Shown one piece after another: positions 36,095 through 45,280 of a DNA stretch of 64,000 bases. Source of the DNA: an uncultured Bacilli bacterium (lineage in GTDB: Bacteria; Bacillota_I; Bacilli_A; RF39; UBA660); the NCBI GenBank assembly GCA_944358305.1, contig CALVQK010000001.1, forward strand, positions 62,001 to 126,000, in the 5' to 3' direction. The translations under genes and the position numbers were made by a program. How positions within the stretch are numbered: position 1 is the stretch's first letter; each line of letters opens with the position of its first letter. The notes under the pieces were generated by a model. That model saw only the letters and a list, made by a program, of their open reading frames with translations. It did no database searches and had not been told where the DNA came from.

Positions 36095-37954
36095 ATGAAA
36101 GAGGCATTAAAAAATAATAAGAAGTTTATTATTATAGGCATTTTTATAATTATATTATTAATAATAGGAATAGCATTTGCCTATCTAACAACAACATTAC
36201 AAGGAGACAAAGAATATGTTGTAAGAGCAGGAACCCTTGATTTAGTGTTGGATGAAGGAAATGAACTAACTTTAGAAAAACAAATACCTTTAGAAGATTC
36301 TGAAGGTATGAAACTAGATGGCTTTAATTTTAGTCTAGTAAATAATGGAAAGATAGATACAGATTATACAATTTACTTGGATGATATGGAGTTAAGTGAA
36401 GGAGAAAGTAGAATACCAGACTCTAGTATAAGGTATAGTCTAACAAGAAATGATGAAACATTTATGGCTAGGAATATGACAACCATGGGAAGTAATCCTA
36501 ATAGAAGAGTAGATTTTGGAACAATAACACCAGATGAAACAATAAACTACACCTTAAAAATCTGGATAGATTATGATACAACAACTGAAGAAGCAAGTGG
36601 TAAAGTATTTAAAGGAAAGTTAAGAGTAGTAGCAACTCAACCAGTAGGAGAAGAAGCAAGTACATTATTACTTGAAAATATACCTGAGTCTAATCAATAT
36701 GATGATGGAACAGATACATTTATAACAGGAGAAGATCCTAATAATTACATTTGGTATTCTGGTAAATTATGGAGAGCAGTATCTGTTAATAATGAAGCAA
36801 AGACAGTTAAATTAGTAACCCAATGGAATATAAGTACTATTTCTTATAATACAAGTGGTAATACATCTTTTGCAGGAAGTTATATGGAAGAGTGGCTAAA
36901 TGATACAACAGTAGATGGTTTCCTAGGTAATTTAAGAAATTATGAAAACTTTATAGTAACAGATGCAGTATGGGATGCAACAGAAGATAATAGAGGATTA
37001 GGCAGTATAGCAAGACCAAGTGGAACAACAATAGTAACAGATACAGTTGGACTTTTAAATATGTATGAATATCAAACAAGTAGTGGTGTAAACGTTTCAC
37101 AATATACTAATAGTTATTTAAACAACGGACTTTATTGGTGGAGTTTAACCCCATATAGCACATCTAGTGTATGGAATATAGGACGCAATGGTAGTAGTGA
37201 GAATAGTCGCAGTCCTTTAGATTCACTTGGCGTTCGTCCATCCATAAATCTTAAATCTACTGTAAAGATAGTATCAGGAAGCGGAACAGAGGATGATCCA
37301 TATAGATTAATGGGAGATAGTGATGAAGAATTATCAGGAACTTTGTTAAATACAAGATATAGCGGAGAATATGTAAGATTTGGAAATGAAGAGAATAACC
37401 TATATAGAATAGTAAGCCATGAAAATAAAACAGGTACAAAGATAACCAGCGATGGTTCCTTAAAAAGTAATGACAGTTTTATATCAATTGCATTAGGGAA
37501 CTTAAATTATTCAAGTACCACAATAATGGGGACATTTTTAAATGGAGAATATTTAACAAGTTATGTGGATAGCATATATAGTGACATGATAGAAGATAAT
37601 ACAGCTTGGTATTTAGGAACAGTAGCAAGTGGCATGAGTTATAAATTAGCAAAATATAAAGATACTAATATGTCAGGTTATTCCACAACAATTGATGCTA
37701 AGGTAGGCTTACTTCGATATGGAGAATTAATGGCAGGACAATTTGATAGCTATGAAAATAATACGGTTTATTGGCTATTAACCCCATCCAATGCTTCTAA
37801 CGTTTGGAACATCAGCACTGGTAGCGGTTACGTACCTAGTATTAGTCCTTCAGACTCATCTGGAGTACGACCTTCTCTCAACCTAAAATCTAACGTGCGA
37901 ATTACATCTGGGACAGGTACGAAAGAAGATCCATTTATAATTGCTTTATCATAG
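36095..37954 (+). CDS. SipW-type secreted protein with two C-type-lectin-like (DUF6273-like) repeats
   Basis: 619 residues. N-terminal signal segment IIIGIFIIILLIIGIAFAYL followed by TTT and RAGTLDLVLDEG is the SipW-dependent pattern of TasA/camelysin-type proteins; residues 30-185 form a beta-rich camelysin-like domain. Two homologous domains follow (about 205-410 and 415-619), each ending in an aromatic YWW/YWL, LTP, a variable stretch, then GVRPSxNLKS. That ending resembles the C-type-lectin fold of surface adhesins and diversity-generating retroelement targets. ATG 36095 fits the GAGGTG ribosome site better than GTG 36086. A lipoprotein gene follows 16 bases later. Confidence 0.75.
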   Translation: MKEALKNNKKFIIIGIFIIILLIIGIAFAYLTTTLQGDKEYVVRAGTLDLVLDEGNELTLEKQIPLEDSEGMKLDGFNFSLVNNGKIDTDYTIYLDDMELSEGESRIPDSSIRYSLTRNDETFMARNMTTMGSNPNRRVDFGTITPDETINYTLKIWIDYDTTTEEASGKVFKGKLRVVATQPVGEEASTLLLENIPESNQYDDGTDTFITGEDPNNYIWYSGKLWRAVSVNNEAKTVKLVTQWNISTISYNTSGNTSFAGSYMEEWLNDTTVDGFLGNLRNYENFIVTDAVWDATEDNRGLGSIARPSGTTIVTDTVGLLNMYEYQTSSGVNVSQYTNSYLNNGLYWWSLTPYSTSSVWNIGRNGSSENSRSPLDSLGVRPSINLKSTVKIVSGSGTEDDPYRLMGDSDEELSGTLLNTRYSGEYVRFGNEENNLYRIVSHENKTGTKITSDGSLKSNDSFISIALGNLNYSSTTIMGTFLNGEYLTSYVDSIYSDMIEDNTAWYLGTVASGMSYKLAKYKDTNMSGYSTTIDAKVGLLRYGELMAGQFDSYENNTVYWLLTPSNASNVWNISTGSGYVPSISPSDSSGVRPSLNLKSNVRITSGTGTKEDPFIIALS

Positions 37955-37970
37955 TAGAAAGGAGTAAATA

Positions 37971-38297
37971 ATGAAAAAAGTTATTTTGATCGGACTATTA
38001 ATAATAACATCTACAGTAATTACAGCGTGCTCTAATAATGAAGATAAAGATCCATTATTAGGAGTTTGTGATAATGTCTATGAAATAATTGATGAATATG
38101 AAGCAAGTAATATTGGCAAAAGCAGTTTTATAGATAAAATAAAAGCTTTGTCAGAAGATTGTACAAATGATAGTGCATATATTTGTACAGAAATCTCTAC
38201 TTTTAACAATCTTTCTCCAACTATTAGCGATGATATTATAAATGCTCATATAACTCAATTAAGAAATTATTGTCAGATGGTAGAAGATAATCAATAA
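37971..38297 (+). CDS. Small lipoprotein
   Basis: Signal peptide MKKVILIGLLIITSTVITAC ends in a lipobox (VITAC) with lipidated Cys20. The mature part of about 88 residues is acidic with four more Cys (GVCDN, EDCTND, YICTE, NYCQM) that can form two disulfides and is otherwise helical. AAAGGAG precedes the ATG. It is in one unit with the SipW-type protein, so it may help display or tether it; no family recognised. Confidence 0.75.
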   Translation: MKKVILIGLLIITSTVITACSNNEDKDPLLGVCDNVYEIIDEYEASNIGKSSFIDKIKALSEDCTNDSAYICTEISTFNNLSPTISDDIINAHITQLRNYCQMVEDNQ

Positions 38298-38323
38298 AAG
38301 GTTCTTTGTTAAGAATCTTTTTT
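38296..38323 (+). terminator. Terminator after lipoprotein gene
   Basis: AGGTTCTT / AAGAATCT (one G-U) with a four-base loop, then T-run. Confidence 0.7.
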
Positions 38324-38576
38324 GTTGATTTATTTTATCTAATATGATACATTAAAATTAGATGGGAGACTTGTAAAAAAGATGGAAAAGGAAGGAGGAA
38401 GAAAAAGTTAAAAAACTTGTAATTTTGAAAATTGGATATACTTTTAAAGGTCAATATTTTAAATTGAACTAGTGAATTAAGAAAATTGATAGGTGTTTTT
38501 ATAACCAATTTAAAAAATTACCTTTTTGCAATAACTTTCTGTATCTGATAACTTAATTGCAGAAAGGAGTTATTAT
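38324..38576 (+). promoter_or_regulatory. Leader region of rpn gene with ribosome-site hairpin
   Basis: About 250 AT-rich bases without a supported gene. At the 3' end AATAACTTTCTG (38530-38541) pairs with CAGAAA (38560-38565) and GTTATT (38569-38574), leaving the GGA of the ribosome site as a bulge. This may damp translation of the nuclease. Confidence 0.5.
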
Positions 38577-39536
38577 ATGAAATACATTAGAAAAAAAGAA
38601 ATACCTTATAAAGCCAGTCCAGAAGAAATAAGGAAATATCTATTAGAAAATAACTTTGTCATAGAAGCAACTTTTGATCCTGTGTTTAAATCAATAATGG
38701 GAAACTGTCCTAATTATTTAGCAGATTTAATATCTAATATAACAGGTATAGATAAAAACTTAATAAAAAAGACATTTAAAGAAAAGAATGTTGAGTATAA
38801 AGTAAGTAATGCTTTAGAAAGAAAGAAAACTTCAGATTTTATCTTTCAGTGTAGAGGCTATATCATTAATCTAGAATGTAATAATGAATACTGGGAAGGT
38901 CTAATAGAAAGAAATGAAGCTTACTTTTCTAAAATAAAAGGAGAATTATTAAATAAGGGAGAACAATATAGTAAGAATATAAAAGTAATTCAAATAAACT
39001 TTGATAATTATAAGGAATATGAAAAAGCTTTAGGGAAAGAATTAATATCAGATTTTAAGATAAGAAATGGCATTGGTTTAATAGAAACAGAGTCTAGTAT
39101 AAAATATCATATAAATTTATATAAAATAAAAGAGAAATATTATAAAGGAGAAGATTTAACGAGATTAGAAAAAGAGTTATTAATATTAACACTAGATGAT
39201 TATAAAGAAATAATAAAAATAAGTGAAGGAGATGAAATACTAATGGAAGTAAGAGATAAATTATATGAACTAACAAATGATATAGATAATATAGGGCTTT
39301 ATGATCCTGAGAAGAGGAGAAAAGAGGAAGAAGAGTTAAAGATAGAATACCATACTAAACTTGCTAGAGAAGAAGGAATTGAACAAGGAATAGAAAAAGG
39401 GATTGAACAAGGGATTAAACAAGGTACTAGTAATGAAAAAAAATTTATTGCTAAAAATCTCTTAAAAGATGGATTGCCTATAGATAAAATATCTAAATAT
39501 ACTGGCCTTAGTGAAAAGCAGGTATCACTATTATAG
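38577..39536 (+). CDS. rpn: Rpn-family PD-(D/E)xK nuclease
   Basis: 319 residues. Recombination-promoting nuclease/putative transposase family (PDDEXK_2). The nuclease core has TFDPVFKSIM, SDFIFQCRGYIINLECNN (Asp87, Glu100; the third position is Asn102 rather than the usual Gln/Lys) and a following helix. The C-terminal third (about 223-319) is a charged coiled region with G-I-E-x repeats (GIEQGIEKGIEQGIKQG) and a helix-turn-helix-like end (ISKYTGLSEKQVSLL). An in-frame ATG at 39243 preceded by AAGGAG could express the C-terminus alone, as known for Rpn intragenic antitoxins. Confidence 0.85.
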   Translation: MKYIRKKEIPYKASPEEIRKYLLENNFVIEATFDPVFKSIMGNCPNYLADLISNITGIDKNLIKKTFKEKNVEYKVSNALERKKTSDFIFQCRGYIINLECNNEYWEGLIERNEAYFSKIKGELLNKGEQYSKNIKVIQINFDNYKEYEKALGKELISDFKIRNGIGLIETESSIKYHINLYKIKEKYYKGEDLTRLEKELLILTLDDYKEIIKISEGDEILMEVRDKLYELTNDIDNIGLYDPEKRRKEEEELKIEYHTKLAREEGIEQGIEKGIEQGIKQGTSNEKKFIAKNLLKDGLPIDKISKYTGLSEKQVSLL

Positions 39537-39550
39537 GAGATGAAAATTTA

Positions 39551-39835
39551 ATGGAAGTAAGAGATAAATTATATGAACTAACAAATGATATAGATAATAT
39601 CGGACTATATGATCCAGAGAAAAGGAGAAAAGAGGAAGAAGAGTTAAAGATAGAATACCATACTAAGATTGCTAGGGAAGAAGGAATTGAGCAAGGAATA
39701 GAAAAAGGGATTAAACAAGGTACTAGTAATGAAAAAAAATTTATTGCTAAAAATCTTTTAAAAGATGGACTATCTGCATCTAAAGTATCCATGTATACGG
39801 GATTATCAGAAAAACAAATAAAAAGTTTAATTTAA
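39551..39835 (+). CDS. Stand-alone duplicate of the Rpn C-terminal domain
   Basis: 94 residues, nearly identical to residues 223-319 of the upstream Rpn, with one fewer four-residue G-I-E-x repeat and a diverged last 15 residues. AGGAGA at 39535-39540 overlaps the upstream stop and lies 10 bases from ATG. It has no nuclease core. It is either a remnant of a tandem duplication or a free copy of the small inhibitor form. Being intact, with a ribosome site and a good terminator behind it, it could be translated. Confidence 0.65.
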   Translation: MEVRDKLYELTNDIDNIGLYDPEKRRKEEEELKIEYHTKIAREEGIEQGIEKGIKQGTSNEKKFIAKNLLKDGLSASKVSMYTGLSEKQIKSLI

Positions 39836-39843
39836 TACCTAAC

Positions 39844-39872
39844 AAAACTGTAATAAAAACTACAGTTTTTTT
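39844..39872 (+). terminator. Terminator after rpn locus
   Basis: Perfect 9-bp stem AAAACTGTA / TACAGTTTT with 8-base loop and T-run. Confidence 0.85.
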
Positions 39873-39903
39873 GTGATATATTTTTAATGGAAGGAGAAAT
39901 ACT

Positions 39904-40659
39904 ATGGAAGTTTTAAAAGTTAATAATTTAAAAAAATACTATGGTAATAATAACAATATTACTAAAGCCTTAAATAATATATCATTTACTGTTAATAATA
40001 ATGAATTTTTGGCTATTATGGGAGCAAGTGGCTCTGGTAAAACAACTTTACTTAATACTATTTCTACAATAGATTCTGTTACTAGTGGTAATATTATTAT
40101 TAATGGAATAGATATTACTAATTTAAATGAAGAAGAATTGTCTGATTTTAGAAAAGATAATCTAGGTTTTGTTTTTCAAGACTTTAATTTACTTGATACT
40201 CTAACTATTAAAGAAAATATTGCCTTATCTTTAATTATCAATAAAAAAGATAAAAACAAAATAGATGATTTAGTTTTAGATATTAGTAAAAAGTTAGGTA
40301 TTAGTGATATTTTAAATAAGTATCCTTACGAAGTAAGTGGCGGTCAAAAACAAAGAGTGACAAGTGCTAGAGCTCTTATCAATAATCCTAAACTAATACT
40401 AGCAGATGAACCTACAGGGGCACTTGACTCTAAAAATGCTAGAATCTTACTAGAAACCTTCAAAGAAATGAACGAAGATTTAAATGCAACTATTTTAATG
40501 GTTACTCATGATGCCTTTTCAGCCAGTTTTGCTAACCGTGTTTTATTTATTAAAGATGGTAAGATTTTCAATGAAATAATTAAAGGTAAGAAAAAAAGAG
40601 AAGAGTTTTATGATGAAATAATAGATGTTTTAACCTTACTTGGAGGAGATACAAAATAA
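39904..40659 (+). CDS. bceA: BceA-like ABC transporter ATPase
   Basis: 251 residues, MacB/BceA class. Walker A GASGSGKTT near 42, Q-loop FVFQDFNLLDTL, signature VSGGQKQRV, Walker B LILADEPTGALD, H-loop VTHDA. Energises the FtsX-type permease encoded next, with which it shares the ATAATG junction. BceAB transporters free lipid II cycle intermediates from peptide antibiotics. First gene of a unit that ends in a two-component system. Confidence 0.93.
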   Translation: MEVLKVNNLKKYYGNNNNITKALNNISFTVNNNEFLAIMGASGSGKTTLLNTISTIDSVTSGNIIINGIDITNLNEEELSDFRKDNLGFVFQDFNLLDTLTIKENIALSLIINKKDKNKIDDLVLDISKKLGISDILNKYPYEVSGGQKQRVTSARALINNPKLILADEPTGALDSKNARILLETFKEMNEDLNATILMVTHDAFSASFANRVLFIKDGKIFNEIIKGKKKREEFYDEIIDVLTLLGGDTK

Positions 40660-42632
40660 TGCTTTTTAAACTTGCCATAAGTAATGCTAAAAGAAGCATT
40701 AAAGACTATTTAATTTATGTAGTTACTATTACAATTGCTTTTTCTCTTATGTTTTCTTTTAATCTTATTTCTAATTCGAAAGATATCTTAGAACTAGCAG
40801 ACATGATGAAAAACTTTCGTATCGCTGTTGTTTTTGTTAGTCTAATAGTTTGTTTTGTCTTAGGATTCCTAATTAATTATATGATTAAGTTTATCTTTAA
40901 AAGACGAAGTAAAGAGTTTGGACTTTATTTATTACTAGGAATTAAGAAAAAAGATATTTCCAAAATGTTTATTTTAGAGAATCTAATACTTGGTTTTATA
41001 TCTTTAGTATTATCATTCTTTGTAGGTATTTTATTAAGTACTATAATATCTAGTATTATCTTAAATATTTTTAATGCCCCATATCTTGTTAAGCTACCTA
41101 CTGATTATTTAGTACCATTCTCTCTTTCATTAGGCTACTTTTTACTTATCTATATAGTAGTATTATTTTTAACTAAAAGACGAATTAAACGCCTTAAAAT
41201 ACATGATTTACTTTATTATGATTCTATTAATGAAAAGAATAGAACTACAAAAAATAAATCTATTATTTCCTTTATAAATTCCCTTATCCTCATTATAGGC
41301 GGTCTTTTTATCTTTAATAATGAATTTAAAGGAGTAGGAATAGAACCAGATACTTTATTAGTCTTATTATCTATTGTTCTTTTAATAGTAGGTATTTACT
41401 TATTTGTATCATCATTTGCCGATGCTATTTTAATATTGATTTTAAAACATAAAAAGTTAAAATATAATAAAGATAATCTTTTTATCATAAGACAATTTAA
41501 TGCTAAAGTTAAAACCATGAAATTATCTTTAGGAACTTTATCTTTACTAATAACTTTAACATTAGTATCATTAACATTCTCTTTAATGTTTAATTCTATC
41601 TTTGAAATTCAAATAGATACATCCGCTCCTTATGATGTTACAATTATTGATGATGAAGAGAATTTTGATAAATATATAAATCATATAAAAAAAGATTATA
41701 CCATAGAAGAAGTATTTATATATCATGAATATTTTAATGATATTAACTATATAAATGATACCTTAAGTGAAGATTATCGTGGTTGGCGTGGTACTGATAC
41801 TTATTTAAAATTAAGCGACTATAATAAACTTTTAGAACTTAAAGGCAGGAATCCCATAACTTTAAATAATGATGAGTATTACATTCATACATCTAATAGT
41901 AGTTATAATGGTATTATGGATATTATTGATACTCTAGATACTATTAAAGTAGGGGATAAGGCTTTAAAACTAAAAGATATTACTGATTCTTATTATACTT
42001 CTAGTTGGTCTTTTGGTAATGGTTTTGTTATTGTTGTACCTGATAGTATTATTAATAATCTCAAAGAAGAATCTGACACTTTAGTAGTTGATACTAAAGA
42101 AGAGACAGATGAAAAGTTAAATAATGAACTTATTAATATCTTAAATAATGATATATGTGAAACTGATCCTGATACAGGAGTAGTTTACTGTTATGCAAGT
42201 GCTAATGTTTTTGTAAAGGGGTATTACATGGCTACTAATAAATCTGTTATGACAATTATGGACTTTACTTTATTCTATCTAGCCTTTATCTTTACTGTAG
42301 TAACTGGTACTATAATTTCTGTTCAAAGTATAAATGATGCCATTAATTATAAGAAATATTATGATACTTTAAATAAATTAGGTCTAAGTAAAAGAAAAAT
42401 TTTGAAAACCGTTAGGAAACAATTGTTAATATATTTCTTATTCCCTGTGACATTACCATTCATTATTAATTTCTTTATCACTGTAAGCCTAAATCATGTT
42501 TTTGCACCTTTCCTTGCTACCAATAATGCTTACTTAACATTTATCCTTTTAAGTTCCAGTCTTTTCCTAATTATTTACTTAATCTATTATTTAATTGCAT
42601 ATTTCTCATTTAAAAGATGTTTGGAGTACTAA
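40659..42632 (+). CDS. bceB: BceB-like FtsX-family permease
   Basis: 657 residues with the ten-helix BceB layout: one helix, then three-helix FtsX unit (about 50-170), two pairs around 200-260 and 285-320, a large extracytoplasmic domain (about 320-530; DVTIIDDEENFDKYI) and a final three-helix FtsX unit. The large external domain is the signalling and sensing module in Bce-type systems. Start overlaps the last base of bceA. Confidence 0.9.
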   Translation: MLFKLAISNAKRSIKDYLIYVVTITIAFSLMFSFNLISNSKDILELADMMKNFRIAVVFVSLIVCFVLGFLINYMIKFIFKRRSKEFGLYLLLGIKKKDISKMFILENLILGFISLVLSFFVGILLSTIISSIILNIFNAPYLVKLPTDYLVPFSLSLGYFLLIYIVVLFLTKRRIKRLKIHDLLYYDSINEKNRTTKNKSIISFINSLILIIGGLFIFNNEFKGVGIEPDTLLVLLSIVLLIVGIYLFVSSFADAILILILKHKKLKYNKDNLFIIRQFNAKVKTMKLSLGTLSLLITLTLVSLTFSLMFNSIFEIQIDTSAPYDVTIIDDEENFDKYINHIKKDYTIEEVFIYHEYFNDINYINDTLSEDYRGWRGTDTYLKLSDYNKLLELKGRNPITLNNDEYYIHTSNSSYNGIMDIIDTLDTIKVGDKALKLKDITDSYYTSSWSFGNGFVIVVPDSIINNLKEESDTLVVDTKEETDEKLNNELINILNNDICETDPDTGVVYCYASANVFVKGYYMATNKSVMTIMDFTLFYLAFIFTVVTGTIISVQSINDAINYKKYYDTLNKLGLSKRKILKTVRKQLLIYFLFPVTLPFIINFFITVSLNHVFAPFLATNNAYLTFILLSSSLFLIIYLIYYLIAYFSFKRCLEY

Positions 42633-42635
42633 AAT

Positions 42636-43196
42636 ATGAAAAATAGTAAATTACTTATTAAAATAGTAACAATTATTATTACTATTTTTCTTGTTTGTTT
42701 TATAATTTATGCAGTTAAATTAGGACTTTTAGAAGATAAAGAAGTACTTGTTTCCTATATGAACTCTCTAGGATTTATTGCCCCTTTCTTCTTTCTTTTC
42801 TTACAAGCCTTTCAAGTAGTATTCCCCGTAATACCAGGAGGTGCTTCCTGTCTTGCCGGAGTACTTGCTTTTGGACCTATAGAAGGTTTTATCTATAATT
42901 ATGTAGGTTTAACTATAGGCAGTATAATAGTCTATCTATTGGTGGGAAAATATGGCCTTAAAATAATATATAAATTATTTGATAAATCTTTAGTAGACAA
43001 ATATCTTAAATATATTAGAAATAATACTTTTAAAAAGATATTTTTCTTAGGAATACTATTTCCTGGTGCCCCAGATGATTTATTATGTTATATTGCAGGA
43101 ATTAGTAATATTAATCTAAAAGAATTCATAATCTATATACTGCTTGGTAAGCCTTTAACCCTAATATTTTATAGTATCTTTTACATGATACTTTAA
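42636..43196 (+). CDS. TVP38/TMEM64 (DedA-like) membrane protein
   Basis: 186 residues, five to six membrane helices. The core QVVFPVIPGGASCLAGVLAF, then GPIEGF, and FLGILFPGAPDDLLCYIAG are the SNARE-associated/TVP38 family signatures, whose members move or scramble lipids such as undecaprenyl phosphate in related groups. It begins three bases after bceB, inside the antibiotic-response unit, so a part in lipid carrier handling is a reasonable inference. Confidence 0.85.
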   Translation: MKNSKLLIKIVTIIITIFLVCFIIYAVKLGLLEDKEVLVSYMNSLGFIAPFFFLFLQAFQVVFPVIPGGASCLAGVLAFGPIEGFIYNYVGLTIGSIIVYLLVGKYGLKIIYKLFDKSLVDKYLKYIRNNTFKKIFFLGILFPGAPDDLLCYIAGISNINLKEFIIYILLGKPLTLIFYSIFYMIL

Positions 43197-43246
43197 TATT
43201 GACTAAATAGTTTTACCTCTATAAAATAAATATTGGAGTGATAAAT

Positions 43247-43648
43247 ATGAACATTAAAGTGACTTCTCTATGTATAGGAGACATTTATCAAAAAATAACA
43301 GTAAGAAAAGAATTTAGACCTGGAAAATTTGGCACTGATGTTACCAGTGTTCCTTATAAAGAAAATGCTTTATTAATTAAAGTAGGCAGTGGTTATGTCG
43401 ATATAGATACTATTAAAAATGAAAAAAGCTTAAAAGAAAAATATAATGAAGTTAATGCTTTAGGAGAATTTCGTAATGGCTGTGGTATTTTAAGAGACAC
43501 TATTCCTTTTGATGATAATGAAGGACTTTTATATGTAGATTATGAAAGTATAAAAGACACTTCATATGATACTCCAGCTATTTCCTTTAAAAAATTAAAG
43601 AAAGTAAGAGAAAATAATGGAAAAAATATTAATCATAGAAGACGATAA
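43247..43648 (+). CDS. Hypothetical protein in Bce module
   Basis: 133 residues from ATG 43247 (TTGGAGTGA ribosome site; GTG 43238 is the alternative). Soluble, beta-rich start (MNIKVTSLCIGDIYQKITVR), conserved-looking RNGCGILRDTIPFDDNEG, basic tail. It overlaps the start of the response regulator by 32 bases, so the two are probably coupled. I do not recognise it. Confidence 0.6.
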   Translation: MNIKVTSLCIGDIYQKITVRKEFRPGKFGTDVTSVPYKENALLIKVGSGYVDIDTIKNEKSLKEKYNEVNALGEFRNGCGILRDTIPFDDNEGLLYVDYESIKDTSYDTPAISFKKLKKVRENNGKNINHRRR

Positions 43649-44279
43649 AGTAATTAGAGAAGAGTTATCTATTCTTTTAACTAATAACAATTATACGGTT
43701 AGTAATACCACAGATTTTCTTAATATAGAGAAAGTTATAGAGAATATAAAACCTGATCTAATTTTACTTGATATTAATTTACCTAATACAAGTGGCTATG
43801 AAGTAATTAAAACAATTAAAAAAGTTACATCTAAACATGTTATTTTTGTAACTAGTAGAAATACTATAGAAGATGAACTTAAAAGCCTCAAAAGTGGTGG
43901 CTATGACTTTATTACTAAACCATACAACAAAGAATTATTGTTACTTAAAATTAGAAGATGTTTAGATGAAGTTAATCCTAAAAATCATAAAGACCTAGTA
44001 GTAAATGGGGTAGTATTGGATTTACATTTATCTAAACTTAAATATCAAGACAAAGAAATAGAACTAACTAGAAACGAATTTTTACTAATGTATTATTTAT
44101 TCTTAAATTATCCTAATATCTTAAGTAAGGATATGTTAATAGAATATTTATGGAATGATCAGTTTTATTTAGATGAGAATATCTTAATAGTAAATATTAA
44201 TAGATTAAGAAATAAATTAAGAGATATAGGTCTTGATGACTTTATTAAGACAGTAAGAGGTGTTGGTTATAAGTTATGA
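43617..44279 (+). CDS. bceR: BceR-like OmpR-family response regulator
   Basis: 220 residues. Receiver domain with acidic pocket (IIEDD), phosphoacceptor Asp in LILLDINLP, Thr/Ser in FVTSRN and Lys in FITKPYN; C-terminal winged helix (ELTRNEFLLMYYLF, then INRLRNKLRDIG and VRGVGYKL). Partner of the kinase, whose ATG overlaps its stop. Likely activates the transporter genes of this module. Confidence 0.93.
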   Translation: MEKILIIEDDKVIREELSILLTNNNYTVSNTTDFLNIEKVIENIKPDLILLDINLPNTSGYEVIKTIKKVTSKHVIFVTSRNTIEDELKSLKSGGYDFITKPYNKELLLLKIRRCLDEVNPKNHKDLVVNGVVLDLHLSKLKYQDKEIELTRNEFLLMYYLFLNYPNILSKDMLIEYLWNDQFYLDENILIVNINRLRNKLRDIGLDDFIKTVRGVGYKL

Positions 44280-45280
44280 TATTTTTAGAGTATTTAGAAG
44301 AAAAGATATTTTTTATCATAATTAGCTTAATTTTTACTTTATTACTTAGTATTTATCTGCTGCTAATAGGTATTGATTCTAGCGTTGTTATTTTACTCGC
44401 AGTACTTATTATTCTTTTTATATTTATATTTTTAATATCTAATTATTTGCTTATTAAAAAAAGATATAAGAAAATAGTCAATTTAGTGGATTCTCTAGAT
44501 GAAAAATATCTAATTAAGGAAGTAATAAAAAAGCCTAAAAATTTAGAGAATAGAGCCTATTACTATGCTTTAGATAAATCTTGTAAAGCTTTAAATGATA
44601 AATTAAGTGAAGTAGAAAACTCTAAGAATGAATACCTTGATTTTTTAGATAGTTTTATTCATGAAATTAAAACTCCAATTGCCGCCTTATCTCTTTATGC
44701 TGATAATAATAGTGATAAGAAAATAAAAGAAGAAGTCTTAAAAATTAGTAGATTAGTAGATAAAATGCTCTTTTTCTCTAAAAGTGATGTTGTAGAAAAA
44801 GACTATTTTATTAAAGAAGTCTCTTTAATAGACTTAGTTCATCCTGTTCTTTTAGAATATAAGAATTATTTACTTAATTATTCATTTAAAGTAGAAGTAA
44901 AAGATTTAGATAACTTGAAAGTTTACACTGATATTAAATGGTTAAATTTTATTATAAGTCAAATCCTTAGTAATTCTTTAAAATATCAAAATAAAAAGAA
45001 TCGTCTTATTAGAATTAAAGGTATTAATAATAAGAATAATATAAAATTAGAAATATATGATAATGGTGTAGGAATAAAAGAAAGCGACTTATCTAAAGTC
45101 TTTGAGAAAGGCTTTACAGGCAGTAATAGGGCAAAGAAAAACTCTAGTGGTATAGGTCTTTATCTTACGAAAAAATTATGTGATAAACTAGGCCTTGATA
45201 TAAAAATAGAGTCAGTTTATTTAAAATATACTAAAGTTACTATTACTTTCCCTAAAGGAAATTATTTTCTTACAAAATAA
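44276..45280 (+). CDS. bceS: BceS-like intramembrane-sensing histidine kinase
   Basis: 334 residues. Two closely spaced membrane helices (about 10-30 and 35-57) with almost no extracytoplasmic loop, the hallmark of BceS-type kinases that sense through their transporter. H box SFIHEIKTPIAAL, N box QILSNSLKYQ, G1 IYDNGVGI, G2 SSGIGLYLTKKL. Overlaps bceR (ATGA) and, by 11 bases, the convergent uvsE. Confidence 0.92.
   Translation: MIFLEYLEEKIFFIIISLIFTLLLSIYLLLIGIDSSVVILLAVLIILFIFIFLISNYLLIKKRYKKIVNLVDSLDEKYLIKEVIKKPKNLENRAYYYALDKSCKALNDKLSEVENSKNEYLDFLDSFIHEIKTPIAALSLYADNNSDKKIKEEVLKISRLVDKMLFFSKSDVVEKDYFIKEVSLIDLVHPVLLEYKNYLLNYSFKVEVKDLDNLKVYTDIKWLNFIISQILSNSLKYQNKKNRLIRIKGINNKNNIKLEIYDNGVGIKESDLSKVFEKGFTGSNRAKKNSSGIGLYLTKKLCDKLGLDIKIESVYLKYTKVTITFPKGNYFLTK

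Noticed and set aside
38398-38420. Short ORF with GGAGG before the rpn gene
   Set aside because: Only eight codons or no start at proper spacing; no sign of coding.
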